Shown: piece after piece, positions 46,914 to 56,868 of the stretch
Layout: each line of letters starts with the position of its first letter
Numbering within the stretch: the first letter of the stretch is position 1
Assembly: GCF_019175385.1 (NCBI RefSeq)
Contig: NC_083343.1
Coordinates: 54,830,457 to 54,894,456 of the forward strand
From: Lycium barbarum
Taxonomy: Eukaryota; Streptophyta; Magnoliopsida; Solanales; Solanaceae
Length of the DNA: 64,000 bases
Reading direction: 5' to 3'
Program-made: the position numbers and the translations under genes
The notes under the pieces: model-generated
The model's database searches: none
The model's input: only the letters and a program-made list of their open reading frames with translations
What the model was told of the DNA's origin: nothing

Positions 46914-47908
46914 TGTTGAATAAATGTTGGCTCAATGATCATGGGTTTAGTACTTAAGTTTTGATGATTTGTCAAACAATGTACCCGAGACAATCAAAGG
47001 GAGATATAAGGAGGAATTCATTTGAAGAACCAGAACAGATGTCCAAAGGACTCAGTGAAATAGGCACAATATTAAGAGGAACTTATCAAAGGAACCGATC
47101 TTTACGCAATTGAAGACTGAAAGTTGTTTCATGCCAACGTTAGAGAAAAAAGAATATTGACTGATTCCTATTCGATGAATAATTGGACTTCAAGTTATGA
47201 TAATGTTCTACAAATACCATAAGTTGATTAACATGGAAATTAGCATTGTAGTAGGACAAGGAAGCTGACCCGCATACAAGGAAAAAAAGGAAGTTCCAAG
47301 TCAAATAAGGTTTGGTTTTTGGGAACAATTAATGAAACCAAAACCTCCTTGATTCAATCATTGAAGGAGGACACTACCAGTATATATACACAGCACGAAC
47401 AAGCTTTGGAGATTGAACCATAACCACAAATATTTTAATGAGAGATAAGAGTGAGCGTAGTCAACACCTTCGTCTCAAGAAGAGCCAATTGTCCAAAAAA
47501 CTAAAAACCCGAGCTTATCAAGATTTATCCATCTAGTTCTTTAGTTGTATTAGTTAGGTTCTTTTGTGGTTCCGCCTATTTACCTTTGCAAGTATTGTGC
47601 AATAGGTGTTTCGTTGGTTAGTTACGAGATCTCAGCAAAACAACAAGGTTGTTTAGGCGGACTATTTATGAAACATGTCCTTTAGGTGTTTGTTACAAGG
47701 AATTTAAACCTTTGAACTGCTCAGATTTTAGTGAAGACTTTTGGTAAATCCTATAAGAAGATAGACAGTGGGTTTTTAACACCCTCGAGCAAGGAATTTT
47801 CCACGTGAGAATACTTCTGTTGATTTACATTATGTTGCGTTACCTTTTTTTGCAAACTGTTCTAACAATTTGATTCTTGGAACGCATATGAGTAGCCCGA
47901 TCCTAACA
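46914..47908 (+). mobile_element. Element J: copia-type 5' LTR
   Basis: About 995 bp, from TGTTGAATAAATG to CCCGATCCTAACA, followed by a Met-tRNA primer site. Contains AAGTTTTGATGATTTGTCAAAC, common in SIRE/Maximus-type copia LTRs, and a TATATATACA box at 47381-47390. The body of the element is not here: K begins 55 bp downstream. The start could be at 46911 or 46914. Family assignment is moderate. Confidence 0.7.
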
Positions 47909-47910
47909 AG

Positions 47911-47962
47911 TGGTATCAGATGTAGACCTTTCTACAAAGGCTAGTACCTTGAAAGATGACGG
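47911..47962 (+). promoter_or_regulatory. Element J primer binding site and leader
   Basis: TGGTATCAGA (47911-47920), complementary to initiator Met tRNA, two bases after the LTR. The following 42 bp run to GAAAGATGACGG, possibly the gag start, before K interrupts. Confidence 0.8.
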
Positions 47963-49659
47963 TGTCACACCCCTTTTTTCCGCCCCGCGCGATAGTCGTG
48001 CAAAGGTTTTTAATTATTAAAGGGTTTTTCCAATTGAAATGACGTTTTGAAAAGGGATTATTTATTTTATAGAGTCGCCACTTGGAATTGAGTTTTGGTG
48101 TTCCAAGTCACCTTACGAATCCCTAATCAAAAGGAAATGACTCTTTTATTACTGGTCAGCGAAAAATGAAGACCGGGTAAGGAATTCCGTTGGCCGGGGA
48201 GAAGGTGTTTGGCATTCCCCGAGTCCCGTGGTTCTAGCACGATCGTTTTCTCGACTTATACTTAGCTCAAACTAATTTTGGATAAATTATGTTCCCGAGC
48301 CTTGGTTTGCTCGTACTTTTTATTGTTGAACTTTTATTAGACATAACCTGGATGCGTAACCCCATTCCGGACCTTTTAAGCGCCTCAAAATAATTAAGAT
48401 GCGTAACCGCATTCCTAATCGAAACAAGATTAATTACTAAAACGAGTTTGGCCATGGTACGTAACCGCATCCTTGAGTTGTTTAAAGCATCTCGAAATAA
48501 GATGTGTAACCGCATTCTTAATCGAAATAAACGTCTTGAAACATGCCTAAAGCTCGTCTAGCGTTAAGAAGCAATTACTTGTCTCTAAAATCCGAGACTA
48601 TTTTTATTTGGGTAAACTTTCAGTCTTTTGACAACAAGTTTTGAAACGTGTTCACAACCCATCTCGCTCCCTCACAATTGGTTTTACCACTCTTTTCTTT
48701 TATACTTGGCAACGGGGTTTGAAATAGGTTCACACCCCATCTCGCTCATCTCACACTTAGCTAATTAAATAGGATTTAAACGTTGATGCATGCCCAAAAT
48801 TAGTATTTTTTTATAAACGAAGAATCAATGTGACATTTGTAATCAAAAAATTCAAAATAACCAAATTAACAACAACAACAACAACAACAACAAAAGTCCA
48901 AATCAGTGTAAAAGCCCCATGAATACCAAAGGAACTGGAAGCGTGCCTTTACCAAATAGAAGCAATTTAACATGAAAGCAGTCTACCATATATATACAAT
49001 TTGCTCACTAATATGAAAATTAAACTTTCGAATTCCAACAAATAAAATACTGAAGAGGTTATTTTTTTCAAAAAAATAAATATATATTTATAAAATGCAC
49101 AATGATACTTTTAAACATTTATAGTCATTACCGAAAAAGTAAGCTCCTGTTTTGGCCATAGTTTAATAAAACTACTCCCTTAGCCTAACTAACAGTGAAG
49201 AAACGATGCATGAACATACATATTTCATGTAAATATCTTTATGCACGTGAGATCCATTTATAATTACTTTTAATTAGAGTTACCTTATTCTCCTTCAAAT
49301 AATTAACAACTCAATGAGCTACTACTGACAAAACATGGATATGCAGCCCCAAAATTATACCTCACCCACCATTTCAGCTTCCCTTTAAATTTGTAAGAAA
49401 AAAATAGATTCAAAACAGATCTATCACTTAACAAATAAATCAGCAAGCACATCAAACTAATACATGTGAGGTTAACCAAGATTAACAAAGACAATAGTAT
49501 TTCAATGAAACAGTAACATGATATTTCATGGTGTTTGAGATTTTGTTTTCAGATGGGTTTTTATGGAGTTTGTGGCTATGGAGAAAGAAACAAAAAGATC
49601 TCACCTAAAGAATAAAAAGTTGTGAATGGTGGCTATGGAGCCGTGAAAGTGAAGTTAAT
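47963..49659. mobile_element. Element K: long LTR, Ogre/Tat-like, left part
   Basis: Begins TGTCACACCCCTTTTTTCC, with AGAGTCGCCACTTGG and a GGCATTCCCCGAGTCCCGTGG block about 100-270 bp in, as in D (AGAGTCGCCACCTA..., TTTTAGGCACCC). 48345-48535 has four spaced copies of GATGYGTAACCGCATTC. 48863-48893 is (CAA)n. It is cut at 49659 by L and resumes at 55301. No coding sequence. Confidence 0.65.
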
Positions 49660-50240
49660 TGTGCCGCCCCGCCCTTTTCCGCGCCTGTCAGCCCGCAACT
49701 AGCGCCAGGCGCTAGTCAAAGTCAGCCTGCCGAAGGGCCCACCAGAGTGGGACGCCCACTCACAAGACAAGAGTGGGAGACCAGCCGCCCACTTACAATA
49801 ATGGGACGCCCATTTACAGGACAAGAGTGGCAGACCAGCCACCCACCTTTCTGCTCGTGGGCCACTGGCCAACTAAACCAAGCACTCAACCTGCCAGCTT
49901 GTGGTCCATAACAGCAAGTTGTTCAGCACAGCCACATACTTAGAGGCCCACTGTATAGCATAGGGCAGATTTTCCATCTATAAAACATGTAAGCCTTGAG
50001 GCCAGAGTTATTCACTTACTTCATCTTTTGTATTCTTGTAAAGATACATTTATAGCATATATCAGAAAAGGGCACTTGCCTCCCAAAACCTGTGTTCATC
50101 TTCCTTAGCTTCTTGTGTGTGCTTTGCCTGAGAGTTATTCACAGTCTTCCGCCAGTGACAGAGAGTTGGGCTGAAGCATTGAGCGGTAGTTAAGACCATC
50201 AACGCTGCCCCACGCCGCCTTAGATTTTAGGCCCGTGACA
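49660..50240 (+). repeat. Element L 5' LTR
   Basis: TGTGCCGCCCCGCCC...GGCCCGTGACA. TATAAAA at 49979-49985 is a plausible promoter box. Internal GGGACGCCCA...ACAAGAGTGG words repeat twice (about 49750 and 49803). ORFs here are not genes. Confidence 0.95.
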
Positions 50241-50242
50241 AG

Positions 50243-50253
50243 TGGTATCAGAG
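50243..50253 (+). promoter_or_regulatory. Element L primer binding site (tRNA-iMet)
   Basis: TGGTATCAGAG two bases after the LTR, complementary to initiator Met tRNA. Confidence 0.94.
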
Positions 50254-50265
50254 TGAGTTACAATC

Positions 50266-52190
50266 ATGGCCAACACCAACGAAGAAGCTGTCTACGACGA
50301 GCACCACGGTGGAGACAAGTCCCCTACTAAGAGGACGACCAAACAGAAGAAACAACGGGACAAAAGCCAAGTTAGAGGGCTACCCGCTGTTACTTCCGAA
50401 GGGCTGACCTTTCAGCCACAGTCCTTAGGTGAAGCGAGCGACAGTTCGGTGTCGAACACGCTGGTGGAGAAAATCATCCACGCAGAGGCTGGACTATTCG
50501 CCTTGAACCAGCGGTTTGACACCTTACAAGGGAACTTAAATTCTCTTGAGTCAATATCTCTTGATGGACTAGAGCAAGTCCAAAACGAGCATAAAATAGA
50601 GAGCGACGAGCACAAGGAGGAGCTGACCGGCCTTGAGTTCAGGCTCATGGAGGCGCTGGCCGGTTTGCAAGCAAAGGTGGAGACCTTGGAAACACAACTG
50701 GAAGCGTCCCAGCTCAGAAACGGTGCTGGTCCAGTCCACATTCGGGAAACTCGAATAGAGGTCCCTAAACCCAGAAACTTCAAGGGTGAAAGGAACGCTT
50801 AGGAGGTGGAAGACTTCATTTGGCAAATGGATGCGTACTTTGAGCACGTCAACATAAATGACGAAGCTATTCGCATCCGGACAGCAGCCATGTACTTGAG
50901 CGACACCGCCGCACTGTGGTGGCGGAGAAAGAAGGCGGACATGGAAAAAGGAACGTGTTCCATCGAGGATTGGGAACAGTTCAAGAGGGAGTTAAAGCGG
51001 CAGTTTTACCCCCTAAATGTTGTTCACGAGGCCCGTCGAAAGTTGAGGGAGCTCAAGCAAACATCCTCCATCCGCGAGTACGTGAAAGAGTTCACAAAGC
51101 TCACTCTTCAAATCCCAAGCATGAACAACGAGGATTTGTTGTTCTACTTCTTGGATGGCCTTCAAAACAGGGCCAAACAAGAATTACAAAGGCGTCAAGT
51201 TGAAGATCTTGACGAAGCCATTGTGGTGGCGGAGTCTTTGAATGATTTTCGCACCGAAAATAACAAGGAAAAGGATAACTGCGGGAAGCAAGTAGCTGCC
51301 AAGGTTGATCAAGGCACCGGGGACAAAAACAAATTTGTTCCCCACAAGGGTCGTGATTTCAGAGGAGATCGGGACCGCAACCGAGGTTCCAAATCTAATT
51401 TTCGTAAAAACTACGAAGAAAAGAAGAAGAACTCCACACCAAACGATGGCTGTTATTTGTGTGGACAATCAGGCCATCTTTACAGAAATTTCCCTTCATT
51501 AGGCAAGCTGGGCGCAATGCCTGCTGCCAATAAACAATCATGTGCGCAAACCGGGGCTCAGACCGGTGAACAAGGTGAACAGACGGAGGCTGCAGAGCAA
51601 GCTAAGGCTAAAGTGGCAGGCTTGTTCAATCATATGACACTTGCTGCCATCACGGCTAAGCTGCCTCAAATCAGGCCGAGGGAGTCACTGTTGGTGGAAG
51701 TAACATTAAAAGGCAAACCAGTCCGCATCATGGTGGACACGGGTGCAACGCATAACTTCGTTACCGAGGCAAAGGCAAAAGAATTGGGCCTTTCTTATGT
51801 TTCTAGTGACTCACTGTTAAAAACAGTCAACTGCCTCCCCACGGACGTAAATGGATTTGCCCCAAAAGTCCATCTCATCTTAGCCACTTGGCAAGGGTTC
51901 ACCGATTTCACTGTTGCCCCGATGGATGTTTTTGACATCGTATTGGGTATAGACTTTTGGTATGAGATCAAAGCGTTCATTTCGCCGCGTCTCAACCAAC
52001 CTTTGATTAGAGATCCAAGTTGTTCTTGCGACGTGCCGTTAGTTCGTGTGCATCAAGCGGGCGTGCGCTTGTCAGCTATGCAGTTGGTGAAAGGGTTTAA
52101 GAAAGGGGAACCTACCTTTCTTGCAACTCTTGTGACAGCAGAAAATGAAGCAGTTCCAAGGAAGGGGAAGCAATATTCCTATGCGTGCAA
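50266..52190 (+). pseudogene. gag: Element L gag and protease, broken
   Basis: Starts at ATG 50266, 13 bp after the primer site. 178 codons (coiled-coil-like, residues ~70-150) end at an in-frame TAG (50800-50802). The same frame then runs on for 473 codons with the capsid domain (DFIWQMDAYFEH, AALWWRRKKADM, LRELKQTSSIREYVKEFTKL). The knuckle CYLCGQSGHLYRNF (51451-51492) has lost its last Cys (Phe instead). Protease follows, with active site MVDTGATHNFV (GAC ACG GGT GCA, 51736-51747) and the second motif IVLGIDFW. Near 52165-52190 the frame shifts into RT. The Cys loss and TAG predict no working Gag. Confidence 0.9.
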
Positions 52191-53588
52191 TGGGTCCTTG
52201 TGGAGACAGGGACGTGATGCCCGATGAGCTACCCAAGCGGTTACCCCCACGAAGGGAGGTTGACCACCAGATCGAGCTGGTTCCAGGAGCCAAGCCACCC
52301 GCCATGTCCCCTTATCGCATGGCACCACCAGAGCTAGAAGAGCTGAGAAAGCAGCTCAAAGAGTTGCTTGAAGCTGGGCACATCCGCCCATCTAAGGCAC
52401 CATTTGGAGCACTTGTGTTGTTCCAAAAGAAGAAAAAAGGAAAGTTGAGGCTATGCATTGAATATCGTGCCCTTAACAAGGTCACAGTTAAAAACAAGTA
52501 TCCCATTCCTTTAATTGCCGATTTGTTCGATCGGTTAGGGCAGGCCAAGGTCTTCACCAAGATGGATCTGAGGAAAGGATACTATCAAGTGTGTATTGCC
52601 GAGGGGGACGAGTCAAAGACGACTTGTGTGACCCGATATGGGGCCTTCGAGTGGCTAGTTATGCCATTCGGCCTAACCAATGCTCCTGCTACCTTCTGCA
52701 CACTGATGAACAAACTCTTCCACCCATTTTTAGACCAGTTTGTTGTGATCTACTTCGATGACATCGTAGTATACAACAACATCTTGGAAGAGCATCTGAA
52801 ACATCTCTGCACGGTCTTCCAAGTATGACCTGTGCGTCAAGCAGGAGAAATGCACTTTTGCCCAGCCACAAGTACAGTTCCTTGGCCACACAATCAGCCA
52901 AGGGGAAATCAGAATGGATAGCGACAAGGTTAGCGCTATTCAAGATTGTTAGGTCCCGACCAAAGTAACTGAACTTCGGTCCTTTCTTGGCCTTGCCAAG
53001 TACTACAGGCGGTTCATTCTTGGATACTCAGCTATCGCAGCACCACTGACCGACTTGTTAAAGAAGAGTCATGAGTGGAAATGGACCCCTTTGTGTCAAG
53101 AGGCATTTGACGGCCTCAAAGAAGCAATTGTGAGGGAGCCTGTCTTGGCTCTACCTGACTTTACTAAGGTGTTTGAAGTCCACACCGATGCATCAGATTT
53201 TGCCATTGGCGGTGTCCTTATGCAAGTGGGACACCCCATAGCCTTTGAAAGCCGGAAGTTGAACGAGACGGAGCGGAGATACACTGTCCAAGAAAAGGAG
53301 ATGACGGTCGTAGTCCACTGCCTAAGGACTTGGCGTCATTACTTGCTGGGGGCACACTTTACTGTCAAAACGGATAACGTGGCGACAAGTTATTTCCAGT
53401 CTCAGAAGAAGCTATCACCCAAGAAGGCTCGGTGGCAAGACTTTCTAGCCGAATTTGACTACACCCTAGAGTATAAGCCAGGAAAGGCCAATGTTGTGGC
53501 CGATGCGCTGAGTCGCAAAGCAGTGCTGGCAACTATGGTCAGGACAGCCAGCAGTGATATTATAGATGCAATCAAGCAGGGCATGTAA
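52190..53588 (+). pseudogene. pol: Element L reverse transcriptase and RNase H, broken
   Basis: The RT frame (52145-52828) shows [38 protein letters not shown] and the catalytic YFDDIVVY (codons at 52751-52762). A frameshift near 52815, then VKQEKCTFAQPQVQFLGH and a TAG near 52950 in the connection, break it. RNase H runs 53055-53588 with the Asp/Glu residues in [36 protein letters not shown] and VVADALSRK. These domains make cDNA and remove the RNA template in an intact element. Confidence 0.9.
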
Positions 53589-54715
53589 CACGACCCAGTG
53601 GCACAATAGATTCTTGTCTTAGCCAGTCAAGGCAAGACGAAGAAATTTTGGGCTGATGACGGTGTTCTCTACACCACAGGCAGGCGCATTTATGTGCCAA
53701 AATGGGGCAATCTGAGGCGTACCCTAATCAAGGAAGGGCATGACACAGCCTGGGCAGACCATCCAGGGCAGAAACGGACCATGGCATTGCTAGAGTCATC
53801 GTATTACTGGCCGCGCATGAGGGACGACATTGAAGTCTATGTCCGCACATGTCTTGTATGCCAACAAGACAAGGTAGATAACAAGGCACCTGGGGACCTA
53901 CTGGAACCGTTACCCGTAGCTGAGAGACCATGGGACAGCGTCACCATGGACTTCATCACATGCTTGCCCAATTATGAAGGCTTTGGCACAATTATGGTGG
54001 TGGTGGATCGTTTCTCAAAGTATGCAACATTCAGCCCCACCACGGCTAGTTGCCAAGCCAAAGAAGCTGCAAGGTTGTTTCTAAAGAACGTCGTCAAGCA
54101 TTGGGGCGTGCCGAGGCATATCATATGGCCAAGGCTTGGGAGGAGCAAATGGATTTGGCCATGTCATATCTTGACAAGGCTGCCCGCAAAATGAAGAAGT
54201 TTGCCGATCGAAAACGTCGCCCGACAAATTACAGAATTGGTGACAAAGTCATGGTCAAGCTCAATCCGAGGCAGTTCAACTCCATAAGGAGCCTGAATCA
54301 GAGTCTGATTCGACGATACGAGGGTCCCTTTGAAATCATTGCCAAGGTGGGCAAGATTTCTTACCGGTTGGACATGCCTCATCACCTGAGAATATACCCC
54401 GTCTTCCATGCGAGTCAATTAAAATCATACTTCGAAGACAAGGAAGACGAGGGTCGAGCACAAGCCAGCCGTGCTAGGATCTTTGAGACTCCTGCAGCAA
54501 AAGACAAAGAAATCGAAGCCATCATTGACCATCAGTTAGTCCGAAGCAAAGGTTGGGGCAACTCGAAGGCTCAATTTCTTGTCCATTGGAAGGGACAACC
54601 GCCCGAGGAGGCTACATGGAAATCATACGAGGACTTATGGCAATTCGAGGATAAGGTCCATGAATTCTTGCAGTTGTGTGGCGCCACGGTCGTCGCCAAA
54701 ACAGTTGAGGGAGAG
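53589..54715 (+). pseudogene. pol: Element L integrase (deleted core) and chromodomain
   Basis: Two stops follow RNase H, then the integrase HHCC finger (GHDTAWADHPG ... CLVCQ, about 53739-53862) and the first catalytic Asp (VTMDFITCLP). Around 54113 the sequence jumps from GVPRHI to an AYHMAKAWEEQMDLA stretch in another frame. The segment with the second Asp and the Glu is missing, roughly 110-120 codons by comparison with related elements. The C-terminal GPFEIIAKVGKISYRLDMP domain and a chromodomain (EAIIDHQLVRSKGWGNSKAQ to WQFEDKVHEFL, about 54509-54670) remain. A chromodomain would steer integration to marked chromatin. Confidence 0.88.
54707..54715 (+). promoter_or_regulatory. Element L polypurine tract
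   Basis: GAGGGAGAG directly before the 3' LTR. It lies inside the pol reading frame: the frame stays open across it and about 84 codons into the LTR (stop at 54965-54967). Confidence 0.8.
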
Positions 54716-55296
54716 TGTGCCGCCCTGCCCTTTTCCGCGCCTGTCAGTCCGCAACTAGCGCCAGGCGCTAGTCAAAGTCAGCCTGCCGAAGGGCCCACCA
54801 GAGTGGGACGTCCACTCACAAGACAAGAGTGGGAGACCAGCCGCCTATTTACAATAATGGGACGCCCACTTACAGGACAAGAGTGGCAGACCAGCCACCA
54901 ACCTTTCTGCTCGTGGGCCACTGGCCAGCTAAAGCAAGCACTCAACCTGCCAGCTTGTGGTCCATAACAGCAAGCTGTTCAGCACAGCCACATACTTAGA
55001 GGCCCACTGTATAGCATAGGGCAGATTTTCCATCTATAAAACATGTAAGCCTTGAGGGCAGAGTTATTCACTCACTTCATCTTTTGTATTCTTGTAAAGA
55101 TACATTTATAGCATATATCAGAAAAGGGCACTTGCCTCCCAAAACCTGTGTTCATCTTCCTTAGCTTCTTGTGTGTGCTTTGCCTGAGAGTTATTCACTG
55201 TCTTTCGCCAGTGACAGAGAGTTGGGCTGAAGCATTGAGTGGTAGTTAAGACCATCAACGCTGCCCCACGCCGCCTTAGATTTTAGGCCCGTGACA
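54716..55296 (+). repeat. Element L 3' LTR
   Basis: 581 bp, identical in length to the 5' LTR with about 15 substitutions, most of them C/T or A/G. TATAAAA at 55035-55041. Followed by TAAT. Confidence 0.95.
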
Positions 55297-55300
55297 TAAT

Positions 55301-55910
55301 GGCCTTTTTGGTCATGGTAGATGGTTGGGGGAGGAAGATGAAGGCTTTTTTGGGGGCTGTTAAGGTTCTCGGAAATGGTATCTCTTTTTTGTATGCGGCT
55401 GATTAGTAGTAGGTGTATTAGCTGCTAGGTGCAGCTAAGTATCAGTATATTGTATAGGTGTTGTTGAGTCTAGGTTAGGAAATTAGGGATTGGGCTCCTC
55501 TCTATTTCCTTTCTCTCTATTTTCTCCAAATTCTACCTTAGATTAGGGACACATGACATCAGTTAGAATTAATGGCTAAAATTGAATTGAATAAAACAAG
55601 ACTCTAATAATGATTTACATAATTAATAACTTAGCCATAAATATATTAAAATATTTTTTCTCTCTTCCTATATAACTTTTCCTACCCAGCAAAATATTTT
55701 TGCTCCTTATCAGTTTACCAGTGCTTTTCCGATAATATCATAATAAAATTATTCACCTCGCGTTTTCGAAGTTACTTGGTTTATTGTATCGGATTTTTCG
55801 GGAATAATTTTTTGGTTAGTGCAATCCATCTGATACAAATGGGTTGCTTGAGCAAGGTCTTAATCACCAGCCCTTCTATATAATCAAATGTTTTTCCTGC
55901 AGATATCAAA
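55301..55910. mobile_element. Element K LTR, right part, end not found
   Basis: Resumes after L (AAGTTAAT | GGCC across the excised element). AT-rich, with TTAGGGATTGGGCTCC, TTAATGGCTAAAATTGAATTG and ACTTAGCCATAAA words comparable to D's late part (GGCTAATTAATTG, GTAGCCATAATT). No GTCAACA-like end is seen before M begins, so K is probably truncated or its boundary with M is blurred. No gene. Confidence 0.45.
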
Positions 55911-56357
55911 TGATTGGTGTAGATGATGAAATTTTGTTCAGATTATATTCAAAATATATTAGTCCAAATAATTGGATTTTGGGCTAATATAATTGGGTTA
56001 GTTATTTAAGTCCAATAAATGTGGATTTAATTAGAGGAGTTCAAATGCATTGGGCTAGCCCATTAAATTAGACTACAAATGATGAGCCCACTTTGTCAAG
56101 CCCAAGATATCATCTTATCCATGAGGCCCAAATTGGTGCCACGTGTCAAATGACTTGGCACGGCAAGTCAAACGAAGGATCCAATAGGACCATGCCACAT
56201 TTCAAAATGATGCAGCATGCCTAGTCAAATCAAAGGCTAATGAAGATGCGCCACGTGTACAAGTGACATGTTCCAGCCAATCAAATATCGACATGTCAGC
56301 TTAAATCAGATTGGTCGAGAGAAGTCTGTCCTTATCACAACTCCTCCGTCCTACAAC

Positions 56358-56365
56358 TATAAATA
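56358..56365 (+). promoter_or_regulatory. Element M TATA box
   Basis: TATAAATA followed by GGGG, in the middle of the LTR where U3 ends; transcription would start about 30 bp downstream near 56390-56400. Confidence 0.7.
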
Positions 56366-56510
56366 GGGGTCTCATAATTCAGAAAACGGACATAAATTCT
56401 AACAAGAAGCTAGAGAAAGCTTGTGGATCAAACGCTGCAGATTTCTCTTCAAGCTAAAAGCATTCAAGCACTCAAGTATTTCTCTAGAAGTTCTAGAGAT
56501 CCAAACGAAT

Positions 56511-56665
56511 ATTCAAGATCAAGCTTCAAGCCCTTGAATCCAACAACAAGTTCAAGATCAAGACCACTAGATTCAAGATCAAGCTCAAAAGCCCTTGAAT
56601 TCAAGTACAAGTCAAGATCGAATCCATTAAGTTCAAGATCAAGCTCAAAAGCCCTGGAATTTACT
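56511..56665 (+). repeat. 60-bp tandem repeats in the M LTR
   Basis: ATTCAAGATCAAGCT(C/T)CAAAAGCCC starts at 56511, 56571 and 56631, exactly 60 bp apart, with a half-unit (TTCAAGATCAAG) at 56551. The period is a multiple of three, so a reading frame (56423-56872) stays open through it. It lies in the transcribed leader. Confidence 0.85.
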
Positions 56666-56797
56666 ATAGAAAAGGCGAATCAGAGGAATCATAGAGATTG
56701 TAACACTTATATTATGAAATTAAATACAAAGATTGTTACAATATTTTCCTGTCTTGATTATTATTTTCTCGACGCGAATTTTATTGTCTACAAATTC

Positions 56798-56815
56798 TGG
56801 CACGCCCAGTGGGAC
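56798..56815 (+). promoter_or_regulatory. Element M primer binding site
   Basis: TGGCACGCCCAGTGGGAC, six bases after the LTR end. It starts with the obligatory TGG but is not the Met type used by the other elements; the primer tRNA cannot be named with certainty. Confidence 0.72.
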
Positions 56816-56868
56816 AATCTCTACCTCTCATCTCAACTTTTCGACCATCGAAGCTCAAGAACATTGAA

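Larger units (their letters stand above)
49660..55296 (+). mobile_element. Element L: Ty3/gypsy chromovirus, probably Galadriel-like
   Basis: 5637 bp with LTRs of equal length (581 bp). TAAT borders both ends (49656-49659, 55297-55300), a 4-bp match of a likely 5-bp duplication. Primer site, gag, protease, RT, RNase H, integrase and chromodomain occur in that order. Every domain can be recognised, but stops, frameshifts and an integrase deletion make it non-autonomous. The short LTRs, ~5.6-kb length and Gag of the LRELKQT...YVKEFTKL type point to the Galadriel clade; this is inference. By eye the LTRs differ at about 15 positions. Confidence 0.93.
55911..56792 (+). repeat. Element M 5' LTR (start approximate)
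   Basis: The end is clear (TTGTCTACA at 56792, six bases before the primer site). The start is not: TGATTGGTG at 55911 or TGATGAAATTTTG at 55924 are candidates and no partner LTR is in the window. It contains CCACGTGTC-type G-box words (near 56149 and 56251), a TATA box and 60-bp repeats. Confidence 0.7.

Noticed and set aside
50266..54715. Endogenous pararetrovirus instead of retrotransposon
   Set aside because: LTR pair, integrase finger and chromodomain are present, and no movement or coat protein motif is seen.
49656..55301. A perfect 5-bp duplication for element L
   Set aside because: Only TAAT (4 bp) matches next to both termini; the fifth base differs on either side.
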